Shown: positions 22,516 to 36,355, counted from the first letter of the stretch. The stretch is 64,000 nt of DNA from Polydactylus sextarius (GCA_016801845.1 CM028912.1:2438001-2502000), one strand, 5' to 3'. Program-made: numbers and translations. The notes: a model not told the origin generated them from the letters alone.

Positions 22516-23870
22516 ATTCGCACTTACATCCACACCTACAGGCAATTTAGTATGCTCAATTCACCTATCCCCACACATGCATGTCTTAACAATTTTATGC
22601 ATGCATGTCTTATCAATATGCAATTTTATCAATCTTATAAAACCATTGCATGACACATTATGTGACGTGTATCTAATAAATTTGGGTACGACATCAAGTT
22701 TGATGTGTGCAGATTGTACGATGACCTGTTACTGAATCAAATCATCAATATGCAACGTCATCAGCGTACATCATCCATCTGTGCCACCGTAGTTTCCATG
22801 GCAAGCATTCATTTGTTTGGGTTCAGCACTGGTGTCGCGGTGTCCATGGTGTCAATTCCTGCTGCATTTCTATTGGGTGATTAGTAGACGTAGGGCGTAG
22901 CAGCTGTCACACTGTGAGATTGGTTGCAAGACACTGATAATAGCCTTGAGTCTGTCTCACTGTGCGATGTAAGACCACTGTTTTAGAGCCATGACCAAAG
23001 ATATCTCTATGTTTCTCCTACAATGGTCGTCTTTTGTCTGGGACAGCGCAAAATCACACAGTGTATACAGGCCATAAAGCAAAGACACTGTCAGATTAGT
23101 TTGAAACTACTGATAAAAATGGATACATGAATGATACAAACATTTTCAGCTGTTAATTAAGACTAAAATGACTCATGTAGAAAAACCTCTGACTTATGAC
23201 GCAGTATTGGAATTGTTGGTATTTTTCATGTGAAGTACAGCATTATGATTGTTTTCTCAAACTGGATATTTAAAAATCTGCACCTGCACATGCACTTTGG
23301 CTTCATGTCATTACTCAACATGCACAATCTCATGTCATCAGATCACACAATAACAACATTTGATCTAGCTGGTATTTATTTATTTTTTATTACTTGTTGT
23401 AATAAAGCACAAGTTGATATTTGGACACTTTCTCAGCCACTAAGCTGAAGCCTATTAAGCATTTGATTATTCACACACACATTGATTGAATGTCATATTT
23501 TCATGTAGAAACTGTTTAATCTCATCACACAGTAGTTATATATATATATATTTTTTTTCTCATGTTTCATATGAATATTTGTCTCTTTAGATGCTGAGTG
23601 GAGGTTACTGAATTTTCTATTGTTGTTTTTAGTAAACCTAATATATAATGTCATTGTTCTTTTCTGTGCATAGATCAAACACAAAAATACATGTCATAGT
23701 CCTGATATTGATTGCATAATAATATGAGGACATATAATATGCATGTAAAGAACAATGACAACAACATTCAAAAACTCTTTCTGCCCAGAGCTGTTCCACA
23801 TGATTCATTTATATGAATAATTTACATAAGCAAGTTCATTTTTCTGTACATAATAAAAGTTTCATTTTGC

Positions 23871-24974
23871 CTACATCATGTTTGTCTCACAGGAATCTGG
23901 CTGCAGTATCTTAAGAGTAACAATGAGCTTTATTGATTTTCTAAACCAGGGGTAAAAAAGAGCGTAGATGACAGGGTTGAGACAGGAGTTAAAATAAACC
24001 AAATAGATAATAAAAGTAGCAGATGTGGCACTGAACAATTTATCTTGGCCTGAAAGAAAAACACAGTAATATGGACAGAGACACATTATAAACACAATTA
24101 CAACAACACCAAGAGTCCTGGCTGCTTTCAACTCAGATTTTTTAGCGAATACACCCACTGAATGCTGGAGTTTGACAACTGCAACATGAGAGCGCATGGC
24201 ACGAGCCTGAAACACAGCCACCATAAATACTCTCATGTACAGAACTACAGTCATGGTAATGGGGAGAATAAAGGTAAAAATAAGATCTACAAGTCCAACA
24301 ATGTAGTTAACAACAATGACACACTCTCCAATGCAGGTGTTAAACCTGCCTGGTTGTATCAGGTTATCCTTCAGATTTAGAATTTGAAATACTATAAAGA
24401 ATATCCAACACAGACAAACAACAATCTTGGCTCTTTTGTGTGTGATTCTAATGGAGTAGTGGAGAGGGTCACAAATAGCCACATAGCGGTCAACAGATAT
24501 GAGCACCATGTGTCCAATAGAGGAAGAGGTAATAATATAGGCTAGATATTGATATATTGCACAGACCAGGTCACCGAGGAGCCAGCAACCACTGATGAAC
24601 ATAATTTGAAAGCCCATGCAGAAGCCAACAAGGAAATCTGACACAGCCAGAGAGAGAAGGATGATGTTGGTTGGTGTGTAGAGCTGCCTGGGAAAGAAAA
24701 CCAGGAATATATTTATATGATTTATCATTCAGATTAAAGATATAGAAACTAAAATAAAAGAACAACAAAAACAAAACAAATATTTCATACAATTTCATAC
24801 ACGACAAAACTGTTTTTGTTGTTATATACTATTAAATGTTATCATTATTACATTTATACATCTACCTGAAGTGTGAGACAGATAATATAATATAATTCAT
24901 CATTCAGATAAAGAAGATATAAAATATAAAATAAAAGAACAACAAAAACAAAACAAATACAGCACTTTAATCGG

Positions 24975-25031
<57 letters not shown>

Positions 25032-25112
25032 TTGTCATGTATAAAACGATAATTGCATGATCTTAAATCTGTCTCTATCGATGCGTGGCACGCACACACA
25101 CATACACATACA

Positions 25113-25162
<50 letters not shown>

Positions 25163-25501
25163 GTGTGTGTGTATGTGTGTGTGCGCGCAACGCATCGATA
25201 GAGACAGATTTAAGATCATGCAATTATCGTTTTTATACATGACAAACTTTTTTTTGTTGTTGCTATATATTATTATTATTATTAATATCATTATTATCAT
25301 CATCATCATATCATATTTATACATCTACCTGAAGTGTGAGATAGAGATAATGACCAGCAGGTTAAGAAATGCAGTGAGCAGAGAAATAGAGGACAGCAGA
25401 ATGTAAATCAACTTGGCTTCAAAGTCTTGACGCTTCGTCTTCCTGCAGGAGGAGTTGAGGAGCTGTGGGAAGCAGAGTTCACTCCCATCCAAGGTCTCCA
25501 T
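23871..25501 (-). CDS. T7: two-exon TAAR, subclade C, longest intron
   Basis: Exon 1 is 25501-25329 and exon 2 is 24687-23871, with a 641-bp phase-2 intron, giving 329 aa. The intron is two to seven times longer than its paralogs because it holds a partial internal duplication (a second exon-1-end-like segment near 24862), a (TA)n tract and a large (CA)n-centred palindrome. The protein has Ala107 (3.32), Asp192 (5.42), Pro200 (5.50), Leu261 (6.48) and Tyr289 (7.43), with DRY and the TM7 fingerprint intact. The ICL3 start reads VFQARAM where every other copy has VSQARAM. N-terminus METLDGSELC, NSS at 16, RKTKRQ at 20-25. Confidence 0.9.
24861..24960 (-). repeat. Partial duplicate of the exon 1 end and intron inside the T7 intron
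   Basis: The plus-strand word catctacctgaagtgtgaga is the exon 1/donor junction seen at the real exon (25325). It recurs here and is joined to a second copy of the intron segment that lies next to exon 2 (compare 24715-24780 with 24890-24955). Only about 20 bp of exon is retained, so it cannot serve as exon 1, but it supplies a second GTAGATG donor. Confidence 0.6.
24975..25027. repeat. (TA)n microsatellite in the T7 intron
   Basis: About 52 bp of pure ta repeats immediately left of the palindrome. Confidence 0.9.
25028..25249. repeat. Large inverted repeat (palindrome) with a (CA)n/(TG)n centre in the T7 intron
   Basis: The left arm 25028-25086 (starting aagtttgtcatgtataaaac) and right arm 25190-25249 are reverse complements over about 59 bp, with one 1-nt length difference. 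The spacer is (CA)n on the left and (TG)n on the right, so it too can pair partly. The right arm is the normal subclade C intron sequence, so the left arm is an inverted copy. As DNA or RNA it could form a very long hairpin inside the intron. Confidence 0.85.
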
Positions 25502-26930
25502 CACAGAGAGGAGATGCTGCTACACTCCCACAACTTTTTCACAATACAGCTGATTTATCTCTTTGCAACCAACTTACGTCTTGCACCATCCCCCCTGTGG
25601 CTGTGATTGTTGTCATAGTGACTGAAGTACTCCTGTTTTATTCTGTGCTCATCTTCCTCAAACTCAACCTTCATCATTTCCCTACCTCCCTACATGTCTC
25701 CCAAAATAATTTCCTCATCTTCCTTTTAATTTTCCCTGCACAAAATAATGCTGCCACTGAACCTGTTGGCCGGGCCGCGGTGCTCGACAGGCGGCTACTG
25801 GTGCTTCACAGTCCCGCTGGCAGAGCTCCACACGGGTCTGATAACGCTCCAGACATAACTCCCAGCATGCCTTGGACCTTTGTAAATGTTGAAAAAATAA
25901 ATAAATAAATAAGATGCAATTATGATTTTTATTTATAGATAAACTAACATTTTGAATTGAAACATTGCAATGTGAATTAACAATAGAAACAAATACATAG
26001 TGGACACCATGATCAAGATGTATGAATTGAAAAAGTTCTGTAAATACAATTCACTAAAGCAATTTAACACTGTTTGTTGCATTGCTGCATATTTCCTCCT
26101 TGTCTTAATTGTTAGAAGAATTGTATGAAGTGTGTGTTTGAGTGGTGAAGTCAGAGTGAGGGAGCAGTGTGAGCCAATGTGTCAGTAGAGACTGAACGAG
26201 TGACCGATGAGCAGGAGCGAAGCAGAGCAACTGGAGGAAGATAGTTAAGTTAAGATTAGCCCTGAAGCTAACAGCTAGCTTTGTCCCAGAGGAAACCAAT
26301 CTCCTCTGTTCCTTGACTATGGTCTTGAACTGGTCAGTACAAATGCAGATATTAGTCTATGTGTTTTTATGCCCATTCTGTCTGTCCCACTAATATTTAT
26401 GCTCATGAGCCACTACTGATTAATGATAAATTGATAAACATTTTTAAAAGTGGCAGGGACAAAATAGTGCTGGGGACATGTCCGCGGCGACACTTGCAGA
26501 ACTGACGCCTATGTTTATCAGTGGTGTAGAGCAAATGGTGGTAGATAAAGGAACAAACTCAGAACAATACAAAACAAACTGAAGGACCCATGGCTGCCAC
26601 AACAAAAGAAGAGAGAAACTCTAAGATGGCTGCCATTTTCATACCCTCCAGCTCCTCCCTCGCAAGGTGTAGCCAACCAGCTGAAAGCCTAGGAGATGCC
26701 TGCAAGGTACAGAGAGGTAAAAACATAAGGGAGAGTTAGAGAGAGGCTGTCACATTGGATGTCCATAAAATTTGGTGGTGATTGGTTCATGCACGTCGAC
26801 GCATGCTCAGATGAATTCCGTCTTCCAACATGGCAATTGCCCGTGAGTCGCTGTTTAAAATAAAAGCTAAAGTTATAGCACGTTGTTGTCCTGAGCATTA
26901 TTGTACATGTCATGCAAAACAAGACAAGGT
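25502..26930. other. T7 5' flank and spacer
   Basis: 25502-25740 is the conserved subclade C 5' flank (as upstream of T8 and T9). Homology stops abruptly near 25740, where a GC-rich stretch of about 150 bp with ggccgggccgcggtgctcga begins. The remainder is unassigned. The part just before 26963, with an AATAAA-containing region near 26859 and a ggtgtcagagt word, may be the remains of the LTR and primer site of the gypsy fragment that follows. Confidence 0.4.
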
Positions 26931-26962
26931 GTCAGAGTAAAAGACGTTTCTGAGAGGACAAA

Positions 26963-28310
26963 ATGGACGTTGCTGGAGTTCCATCACCCCATATGGACTG
27001 GGAAGCTGGCAACTTTGCCGAAGCATGGTGCAAGTTCAAACTTTATGTGGACTTTATGTTTTCAGGCCCATGGGAAGAAAGAAAAATGTAGCTATCTACT
27101 CCTTTGGGTCGAAGATAAAGTTTAAGATATTTACAACACATGGACACTCACAGAGGATGAGGCAAAGGTACTGAAATCATATTATGACTGCTCTGTAGTA
27201 TATGCAGTGCTGAAGACAAATGACATATTCGCTCGTTACAAATTCCACAAGTAAATACAAGGAGCTAACAAGTCCTTTGGACAGTTTGTGACTGATTTAA
27301 GACTGCTTATGAACCATGCGAACAGTGAAAAGATGGTAAGAGACCGAGATGATAGTTTTTGGCATTCATTCACCTAGAATGAGAGAGAAACTACTGAACA
27401 TTGGGCCCAATCTAATGTTGGACAGAGCAATAGACATTACACAGTCTCATGAGCTAGCACAAGCACAGCTCAAAACGATAACTGGCAGTAACAGTGGGCC
27501 ACGTGAGCAGACCGTTCATACGATCGGTGAGCAGTCCTCATAGGGTGCAGCCTGGAAAACACACCAAACAACAGATCATTATAAAAGTCACTAAGCCAAC
27601 AAAATGGGTCAGTTCCATGGTGGCAGCAGAGAAGCCATGCACAGGCAAACTGAGAGTGTGTCTAGACCCCAAAGACTTGAACAAAGTTATCAAACGACCA
27701 CACTACCCTGCACCTACCCGAATGATGTCATATCCAAGCTGGCACGAGCCTGCTACTTTAGCGTTATGGATGCCAGTTCAGGATATTGGGCCTCACAGAG
27801 GAGTCATCCAAATTGACTAAATTCAGCACAGTGTTCAGACTATACAGATTTCTCCACCTACCTTTTGGAGTGAAATTTTTTCAGCGAAAAGTTGATGAAA
27901 CTTATGAAGGTCTGCAGGGAGTCACAGCAATAGTCAATGACATACTCATCTATGGCAGGACCAAGGAAGAGCATGACAAAAACCTCCATGCAATGCTGCA
28001 ACGCTCCAGAGAACAAGGAGTTAAATTCAACCCAGAAAAGAACACAATCTGTGCCACTGAGGTCAGCTACTTTGGGCACTAAGTCACAAAAGATGGTGTC
28101 AAACCACCCAAAGACAGAGGTGAGCTAGAAACAATTCTTGGCATAATTACCTAGTTGTCTAAGTTCACCCCAATGCTCTCAGACATGAACGCACCCATGC
28201 GTCTCATGATAAAAGAGTCCAGTGAATTCATATGGGATGCACAACATGACAAAGCAATCAAAAAAATTAAAGAGCTAGTCACTCAAGAGCCAGGCCAGGT
28301 CCTGACATTT
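26963..28310 (+). mobile_element. Decayed Ty3/gypsy-type retrotransposon fragment (gag start and reverse transcriptase)
   Basis: An ATG at 26963 opens a gag-like N-terminus (MDVAGVPSPHMDWEAGNFAE). Frame-disrupted gag continues to about 27540. From about 27594 come reverse-transcriptase pieces: KPTKWVSSMV..KLRVCLDPKDLN near 27600-27690, then in another frame an RF..LPFGV region and a VNDILIYGRTKEEHDKNL segment near 27935. The usual active-site aspartate pair is degraded. 28150-28300 resembles the stretch leading into RNase H (MLSDMNAPMR). Frameshifts and stops make it nonfunctional. No 3' LTR is visible. Confidence 0.7.
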
Positions 28311-28535
28311 CTATTCACTATTCACACCTGTTCATATTTATTCTATACCGCAGTCCTCCAGCTCAGTCCATACAACGTTTATATAATGTTTATATTTTGT
28401 GTATAATGTTTATTCTGTGTTTTTCTATGGTTGTATGTTTAAACTACAGTGGAGCGAAGGAAAAGAACTGCAGACAATTCCTTGTATGTGTTCAGGTACT
28501 TGGCCAATAAAGCTAATTCTGATTCTGATATATTT
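28311..28535 (+). mobile_element. Probable LINE 3' tail
   Basis: The sequence ends ggccaataaagctaattctg followed by a short attctg-type repeat near 28528. That is the usual terminal structure of CR1/L2-type fish LINE 3' ends. No coding part is attached. Confidence 0.4.
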
Positions 28536-29262
28536 TGTCTTTTTAAAGACTGTTTTAAGTCTTTTTGGGTTTTTTTAACTGCTAGGCTTGCATTAAACTA
28601 GGTTTACCCTACTACCCCCTGCCTTTTTTTACCGTGTTGCAACATAAGCTCACATTAGAAGTCTGGTGCTACAGCCAATTATAACAATCGTCTAGTAATG
28701 ATGATAGGCCTGCCTATCACTATTGATGATGATGATGATGATGATAATAGTAATAGTGCGGGCCTAACAATAATAGCCTAGGCCAAGGCTATCTATTTAT
28801 CCATCCGTCCGTCCATCCATCCATCTACATTTAACCACCTTTGGAGGGGCCCAACTTCAAAGGTTGGGAAACCCTGTACTGCAGTATATATACCTGGTCT
28901 TCATGCCTGGCCGTCGCCAGAGAGTTCTGTGTTCACTGTGGTTACATTAGGCTGCCAAAACTCTGGTCTTCTGGTGTTTTTCTGTGTTGCCTTTTTGTGT
29001 TTTTGGGTGTTGGATCTCAACTGCATTTCCTGTTTCTCCAGTGTTCCTGGTCCCGCTGCTGCTGCGCTGCCTCCGCTGCCTCCGCTGCCTAGTTTTCAGT
29101 CCTGATCTCCACCTCATCCTCCTGTGTGTTGTTAAATAAAATGTCCTTTGTGCACTGAACTTATGCCTCCTGTCTCTGCTTCTGTGCCAGCGTCCTTTAC
29201 CAACCCAGTGTGACAGTATGAGTACTAAGGCTGAAGCTAGTCAAGCTAAGTGCCTATCACTG
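28536..29262. other. Spacer with a possible solo LTR
   Basis: 28720-28830 contains gatgat and tccatccg simple repeats. 28860-29213 has a TATA-like tatatatacc, a (gctgcctcc)n patch at 29058-29090, an aaataaaa near 29133 and an end at cagtgtgaca, together suggestive of an LTR. No partner or target duplication was found. Confidence 0.3.
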
Positions 29263-29470
29263 CAGTGAATGCTGTTTGTTAGTGAAGCAGTGATGGCACA
29301 GTGCAGCACTAAAAGATGGGACACCCTGGACAGTCTCCATCTCATTGCAGGGCCACATACACAGACAAACAATCATCATCATCCGGAGCTCCCAGAGGGA
29401 ACCCACACAGACACAGGGAGAACATGTAAACTCCACACAGAAAGACCCTGCACCTGACCCCAGGAGTTGA
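29263..29470 (+). repeat. Dispersed repeat, copy 2, with LINE-like tail
   Basis: Matches 22395-22515 over the first ~110 bp, then continues with an acacagggagaacatgtaaa block of a kind that is very common in fish interspersed repeats. The exact family is not assigned. Confidence 0.45.
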
Positions 29471-29559
29471 ACTTGTAAGAGCAGGATGTATAAAGAAAAT
29501 CGCAGGACTGCAGAACACAAGACAGTGGTCTCATTTGATTAAGGTGAAGACACTGTCAG

Positions 29560-30320
29560 ATTTGTAGGAAACTACTGATAAAACAAAAGTTCTCAGCTCT
29601 TAATTAAGCCTAAAATGTAGAAAAACCTCTGACTAATGACCCACTATTGGTATTTTTCATGTGAAGTACAGCATTATGATTGTCTTCTCAAACTGGATAT
29701 TTAAAAATCTGCACCTGCACATGCACTTTGGCTTCATGTCATTACTCAATATGCACAATCTCATGTCATCAGATCACACAATAACAACATTTGATCTAGC
29801 TGGTATTTATTTATTTTTTATTACTTGTTGTAATAAAGCACAAGTTGATATTTGGACACTTCAGCAGCCACTAAGCTGAAGCCTATTAAGCATTTGATTA
29901 TTTACACACACATTGATTGAATGTCATCTTTTATGTAGAAACTCTTTAATAGTATCAGACAATTGCTATATTTTAATTTTTTTCTCATGTTTCATATTAA
30001 TATTTGTCTCTTTAGATGTTGGGTGGAAGTTACTGAATTTTCTGTTTTTACAGTTGTTTTTAGTAAACCTAATACTTAATGTCATCGTTTTTTTCTGTGC
30101 ATAGATCAAACACAAAAATATGTGTCATAGTCTTGATATTGACTGCATAATAATATGAGAACATGTAACATGCATGTAAAGAACAATGACAACAACAACA
30201 TTAAAAAACTCTTTATGCCCAGAGCTATACAGCATGATTCATTTATATGAATAATTTAGGTAAGCATGTTAATTTTTCTTTACATAATAAAGGTTTCATT
30301 TTTGGCCTCATGCATTATTC
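29560..30320. other. T8 3' flank, duplicated from the T7 3' flank
   Basis: Collinear with 23120-23870 downstream of T7, including cacctgcacatgcactttgg. No gene. Confidence 0.6.
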
Positions 30321-31621
<1,301 letters not shown>

Positions 31622-32016
31622 CACAGAGAGGAGATGCTGCTACACTCCCACAACTTTTTCACCATACAGCTGATTTATCTCTTTGCAACCAACTTACGTC
31701 TTGCACCATCCCACCTGTGGCTGTGATTGTTGTCATAGTGACTGAAGTACTCCTGTTTTATTCTGTGCTCATCTTCCTCAAACTCAACCTTCATCATTTC
31801 CCTACCTCCCTACATGTCTCCCAAATTAATTTCCTCATCTTCTTTTTAATTTTCCCTGCACTTCAGGATTATTCAATATACTTGACAAAAACCAGCAATG
31901 AACTGAAAACTTTACTTAATGGTGATGAAAGTGAAAGTTTGTTGGTTGATAAGCCTGGAGTGGGTGCCCTAATCTGATTTTACAACTGTGACAACTGAAC
32001 GCTTTCTCTTACTTCC

Positions 32017-32444
32017 TGTTATGTCCCCAGGACAGACAAAGGAAAAGTAAGGGTTCAATAAAGGCAGGTGGTCTCAGGTTCAACAAAAAAAATAGGTAAT
32101 TTATTTACAGTTTAGAACGATACAAACTTAAAATCACTGGTCTCTAAACAAAAAGAGCAAAACTGAGGAGCCAGGCAGCTGTACCCTAGAAAATGCAGGG
32201 TAAAGAACACAACAACTGAGGAGGAGAAAAAAAACTCTCCACCAAACTATGGTTAGTCATACAATCAAATCTCTCACTTAAACAAAAAGATCACACTCTA
32301 CCACCGAACACCCTCCTAGTAAAAGGAGTCAGGATACCCCAGCACCACCTCACACAGCTACAGCAGGCTCACTGGGACAAAGGAAGAGATAGAGATTGAA
32401 CATGCTCCCTTAAACAACAAAAAGGAGGCACAAGGGCCGTAACA
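32017..32444 (-). repeat. 3' LTR of the Gmr1-like element
   Basis: 428 bp, matching 35793-36350 but lacking about 130 bp present there at 36190-36325. The TG...CA ends are intact. Confidence 0.85.
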
Positions 32445-32642
32445 CCCCCTCCTATAAGAACAAACCCATTTGCTATTTTTCCCAATCAAAATCACAAGTT
32501 TGATTCAGCTACGTGATTGGCCACCTCATTCTCTGTCCCTTTTTTTTTATGTTCGACAGTTAAGTTGTACCCCTGTTCCATTAACGCCCAATGCATGAGC
32601 CGCTGATTGTTGTTGGGTTGTGATCAGTTTACTCAGTCACCA

Positions 32643-33327
32643 TGTTTCGACCCCAGCTCGTAGTGGTACGAGGAAGTAACATAAATAACCAGATGGTAAG
32701 CGGTTGGTTGAAATTAAATTTAATTAGAAGGTAAGTCAGGTAGTGATGTAACAACGAAAGGAGGAGCCAACTATTCTCAAAAGTTACGGTAAAAAATAAA
32801 AATATAAGAAAAGAAATAGATCTAAACCTTTACACGATCACAGGAAAGCAAATCTACCAAGAATGGGATTAGAACACAGTGTAAAAATACACAGCAAGAA
32901 AACAAAGCTACCATGATGGGTGCAGGTCAGAAGGGAACAAAGCTCAAAACAGGTAAGCTATATCAATGGGCAATACTAAGCCAAAAGGCACTGCACACAG
33001 CAACACGCTGACAAAGCCCAATGGCATGGCACAGGGAATAGCATGGGGGCGAGCTGCTCAAGGAACAGTGCCCCACTGGCCGTGTTATCACTGCTGGCTT
33101 TTGACCAGGACCCGGATGGAGAAGAGGAAGGTGTTTGGGTAACCGGACCAGAAATGTCCCAATCTCAGTTGATGAGGCGGGCTGCCCGGAGAAAGCAAGG
33201 AAGGAGGCGGGGGTCCAAGGCCAGACAGTGACGCACCAATCAGGAGCCAGGGATGGCACAGTTGAATCTGCATGACATCAGGCACAAAACATATCCCTGG
33301 GGAAGCGTAATGGCCAAGACCGTGACA
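32643..33327 (-). repeat. Second, nested LTR inside the Gmr1-like element
   Basis: On the minus strand a purine tract (ttttaagggggcag, 33341-33328) directly follows the RNase H remains and is followed by TGTCACGG. That is the start of an LTR unrelated to the outer pair. After it, at about 32640-32510, a second RNase H end appears (a TDHNP motif, then QRLMHWALMEQGYNL). Two elements are therefore merged. The lower end of this LTR at 32643 is a guess from a CA end. Confidence 0.5.
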
Positions 33328-35792
33328 CTGCCCCCTTAAAACACAAACTAGGTTTGTAGCTTCAACGTACACGAATGTTTAAACAAAAAAAGTACATATT
33401 TACGCCTTGGACAAGGCATCGGCAAACACATTTTCAGACCCCTTCTTGTGGCATATAACTAAATGAAAATCTTGGACCAAGAGAGCCCATCATATCAGTC
33501 GTTGGTTGTGGTTGTACATGCGTGCTAGGAACACTAGAGGGTTATGATCGGTGTAGATGGTAACTGGCAGAGGACTGGACCCAACATATACCTCGAAGTG
33601 TTGCAGCGCTAATAGCAGAATTAGGGTCTCTTAAATTAACTTTGTGTCTGTTAAATTTATGGGAATAATAGCCGATTGGGTGATTGATCCCCGGTGCATC
33701 CTCCTGCAACAGCACAGCACCTGCCTCAACAGCACTGGTGTCAATTTTCCAATTTAAATGGTCAGGCAGAATCAGGGGCAGCGAGGACAGGAGCGTGACT
33801 GACAGCGCTAAATCGCTCCTCTAACACATTTGACAGTCCAGGAAAAAGTGAGGGGGTGTACAACAGTGGAGAAGTTGCGACAGAAGTTCCAGTAATAACC
33901 CACTGTACCCAAAAAATGGCGCAGCTCACGGCAGGTGGTGGGAGCAGCGTATTGTGTGCTTCTACCTTGGCATCTACCAGCCGCACTTGGCCCTGACCTA
34001 CTTTATGGCCGAGATACATCATGGTGGCTTCTCCAAACTCACATTTTGCCAGATTAAGAGTGAAAAAAGCTTGAGCCAAACCAGTGAACACCTGTCTTAA
34101 CACTTGAGTGTGTTGCCCCCAAGTAGGGGTGTACACTACAAGGTTGTCTAAATATGCGCTACAGTTCGGTATGTCACGTAAGACCTGGTTTGCTAAGTGC
34201 TGGAAAGTGCCATGACTCGGTATTGTAGAAATTGATCTGGAGTGACAAATGCAGAGATTTCTGATGCATGCTCAGTAAGAGGGACCTGCCCATAACCCTT
34301 TAATAAATCCAATTTACTGACATACGTCACATTCCCTGCATTGTCCACACAGTCCTCCATCTGGGGTAATGGATATGAATCAGGGACCGTCACAGCATTG
34401 ACCTTACGAAAGTCCGTCACAAACCATGGGGAATCGTCAGATTTGGTTTCTGACAGGGTGAACTCCAGGCACTGGAGCTGGGCTTTGCACGACCATGTTA
34501 CAGCAGGAAATCTGTTTCTTTTTTCATTAATGTGTGTTTAACCGGATTGGCATGGTATGGATGCTGTTTTATGGGTTTTGCATCCTTTACGTTTATGTCA
34601 TGTTCAATGACCATGGTCTGTGTGTGGGGACATCACTCAGCAAGCACATAAACTCCTTAACTAACTTAACTATCTCCTCCCGCTGTTCCCAGGAGAGATG
34701 AGTAAACCATGTAGGAAAACTTCTCAACAAGTCAGAGTTGGGAAGGCGAGCGCTTTGTGCAGCGGAGTGAGGTGGACATACCCCATCCACATTAGGGATT
34801 AAAAAATCGCTTCAGGATGCGCTGGTAAGTTTTAGTGACTCCTAAGTGACTTGACCACGCATGTTCATGGGCTAAAGTTAGCACATACTGTCTACATTTG
34901 GCTGGAACCACCAACTCACTGACAGACCCCCAGTCTTCGCCCTCAACTCCCAACTTTGGGTCCCACTTACACACCAACAGACCTTGGTTTGAAAAATGTG
35001 GCGTTCTCACTACTCTTCTTGTCATCACCAATGGCAGAAAAATATTTTGCAAGAGAAGGATCATCTTTCTGAGTTTGGATGAGAGCTTCACGGTTAAGCG
35101 GTAACACCACCTCACCAGGGCTGGCCTTCTTCATCATTTCTTTGTCCACCGCATCTGCTGGGGTTTCGACCACTGAATTAGAAGGCAGAAAGGTGTCCTG
35201 GGAAAATGTAATAGAGAACAGGGAATCAAGGAAATTGGGAACCACTGCTGCTCTTAGGTCACTCTTTCTCAGTCCCCCTGAGACCACCAGGCCATAATGT
35301 GCAGCAATTGCCAGCAGATCTTCTTTTCTACACTCCTGTAGCAGACCTAGTATAGGACCAGCCACAAATGCTGCAACATCAAAGTCGGCCATCGCAGCAA
35401 CCACTCGTCTGCAGTGAACAAACAAAATTCACAATTTATAAAACAGTGCTCACTAAAAAAAAAATACAACAAATTACTCAACCTTCCTCAATTCCTGCCC
35501 AAAAGAACAGCTTAGCCTAATCTGCTCTTCAGGAGCATGCCAGACTTGAGGCAGCTTCAAAGGCAAAGCTTCAGAGGCCAAAACAAGCCTGAAATACCTA
35601 CCCCCACCAGAGAATAAGTCTCCACCTGGGATTACCCCAAAAATAAAAAGGCAAAATAATAAAAGAGTGTCCGTAAGAAGGGTGGAATTCCATTCCAGCT
35701 GGACAGTCCTATCTTAAATGAGGAAGGCCACCACAAGAAAAACGAACATCACCCACCAATTCAAAAAAAAGATCCCGGACGAGCCCCCAATT

Positions 35793-36350
35793 TGTTATGT
35801 CCCCGGGACCAAAAAAGGAAAAGTAAGGGTTCAATAGAGGCAGGTGGCCTCAGGTTCAACAAGAAAATAGGTAATTTATTTACAATTTAGAAAGATACCA
35901 ACTTAAAATCACTGGTCTCTAAACAATAAGAGCAAAACTGAGGAGCCAGGCAGCTGCATCCTAGAAAACGTAGGGCAAAGAACACAACAACCAAGGAGGA
36001 GAAAAAAAACTCTCCACCAAACTATGGTTAGTCATACAATCAAATCATCACTTAAACAAAAAGATCACACTTTACCACCTCACACAGCTCCTTGCAAAAG
36101 GAGTCAGGATACCCCAGCACCATGTCACACAGCTACAGCAGGCTCACTGGGACAAAGGAATAGAGAGAGATTGAGCATGCTCACTTAGGCTCCCTTTATT
36201 ACTTCCTGTATTGGCTGGATTGGGATTGGAGTCTCCTGGCAGGGGGTGGAGAGTTTACCTGAAAAAAGAGAGCAGAGACACACCCACACAGACACACAGG
36301 ACAAAGGAGGCACACAGGAAAAACAAAAAGGAGGCACTAGGGCCATAACA
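35793..36350 (-). repeat. 5' LTR of the Gmr1-like element
   Basis: 558 bp, longer than its partner because of the 36190-36325 segment. Confidence 0.85.
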
Positions 36351-36355
36351 CTTCC

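Larger units (their letters stand above)
32017..36350 (-). mobile_element. Composite Gmr1-like Ty3/gypsy LTR retrotransposon, internally deleted
   Basis: LTRs at 35793-36350 (5') and 32017-32444 (3') start TGTTA(C/T)GG and end ACATAACA on the minus strand, and are flanked by a perfect 5-bp duplication, cttcc (32012-32016 and 36351-36355). Next to the 5' LTR, at about 35773-35790, is an 18-nt primer site that is the complement of a proline-tRNA 3' end (TGGGGGCTCGTCCGGGAT). A purine tract (aggaggggg) abuts the 3' LTR. Reading 5' to 3': gag N-terminus (about 35425), linker and integrase zinc domain (HEHAWSSHLGVTKTY, about 34850), reverse transcriptase (34420-33762) and RNase H (33760-33390). Integrase before reverse transcriptase is the hallmark order of the Gmr1 group. 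Most of gag, protease and the integrase catalytic core are missing. Multiple frameshifts. Confidence 0.85.

Noticed and set aside
25053..25406. Peptides rich in His-Thr, Val-Cys or Ile-Tyr repeats
   Set aside because: Translations of (CA)n, (TG)n and (TA)n microsatellites.
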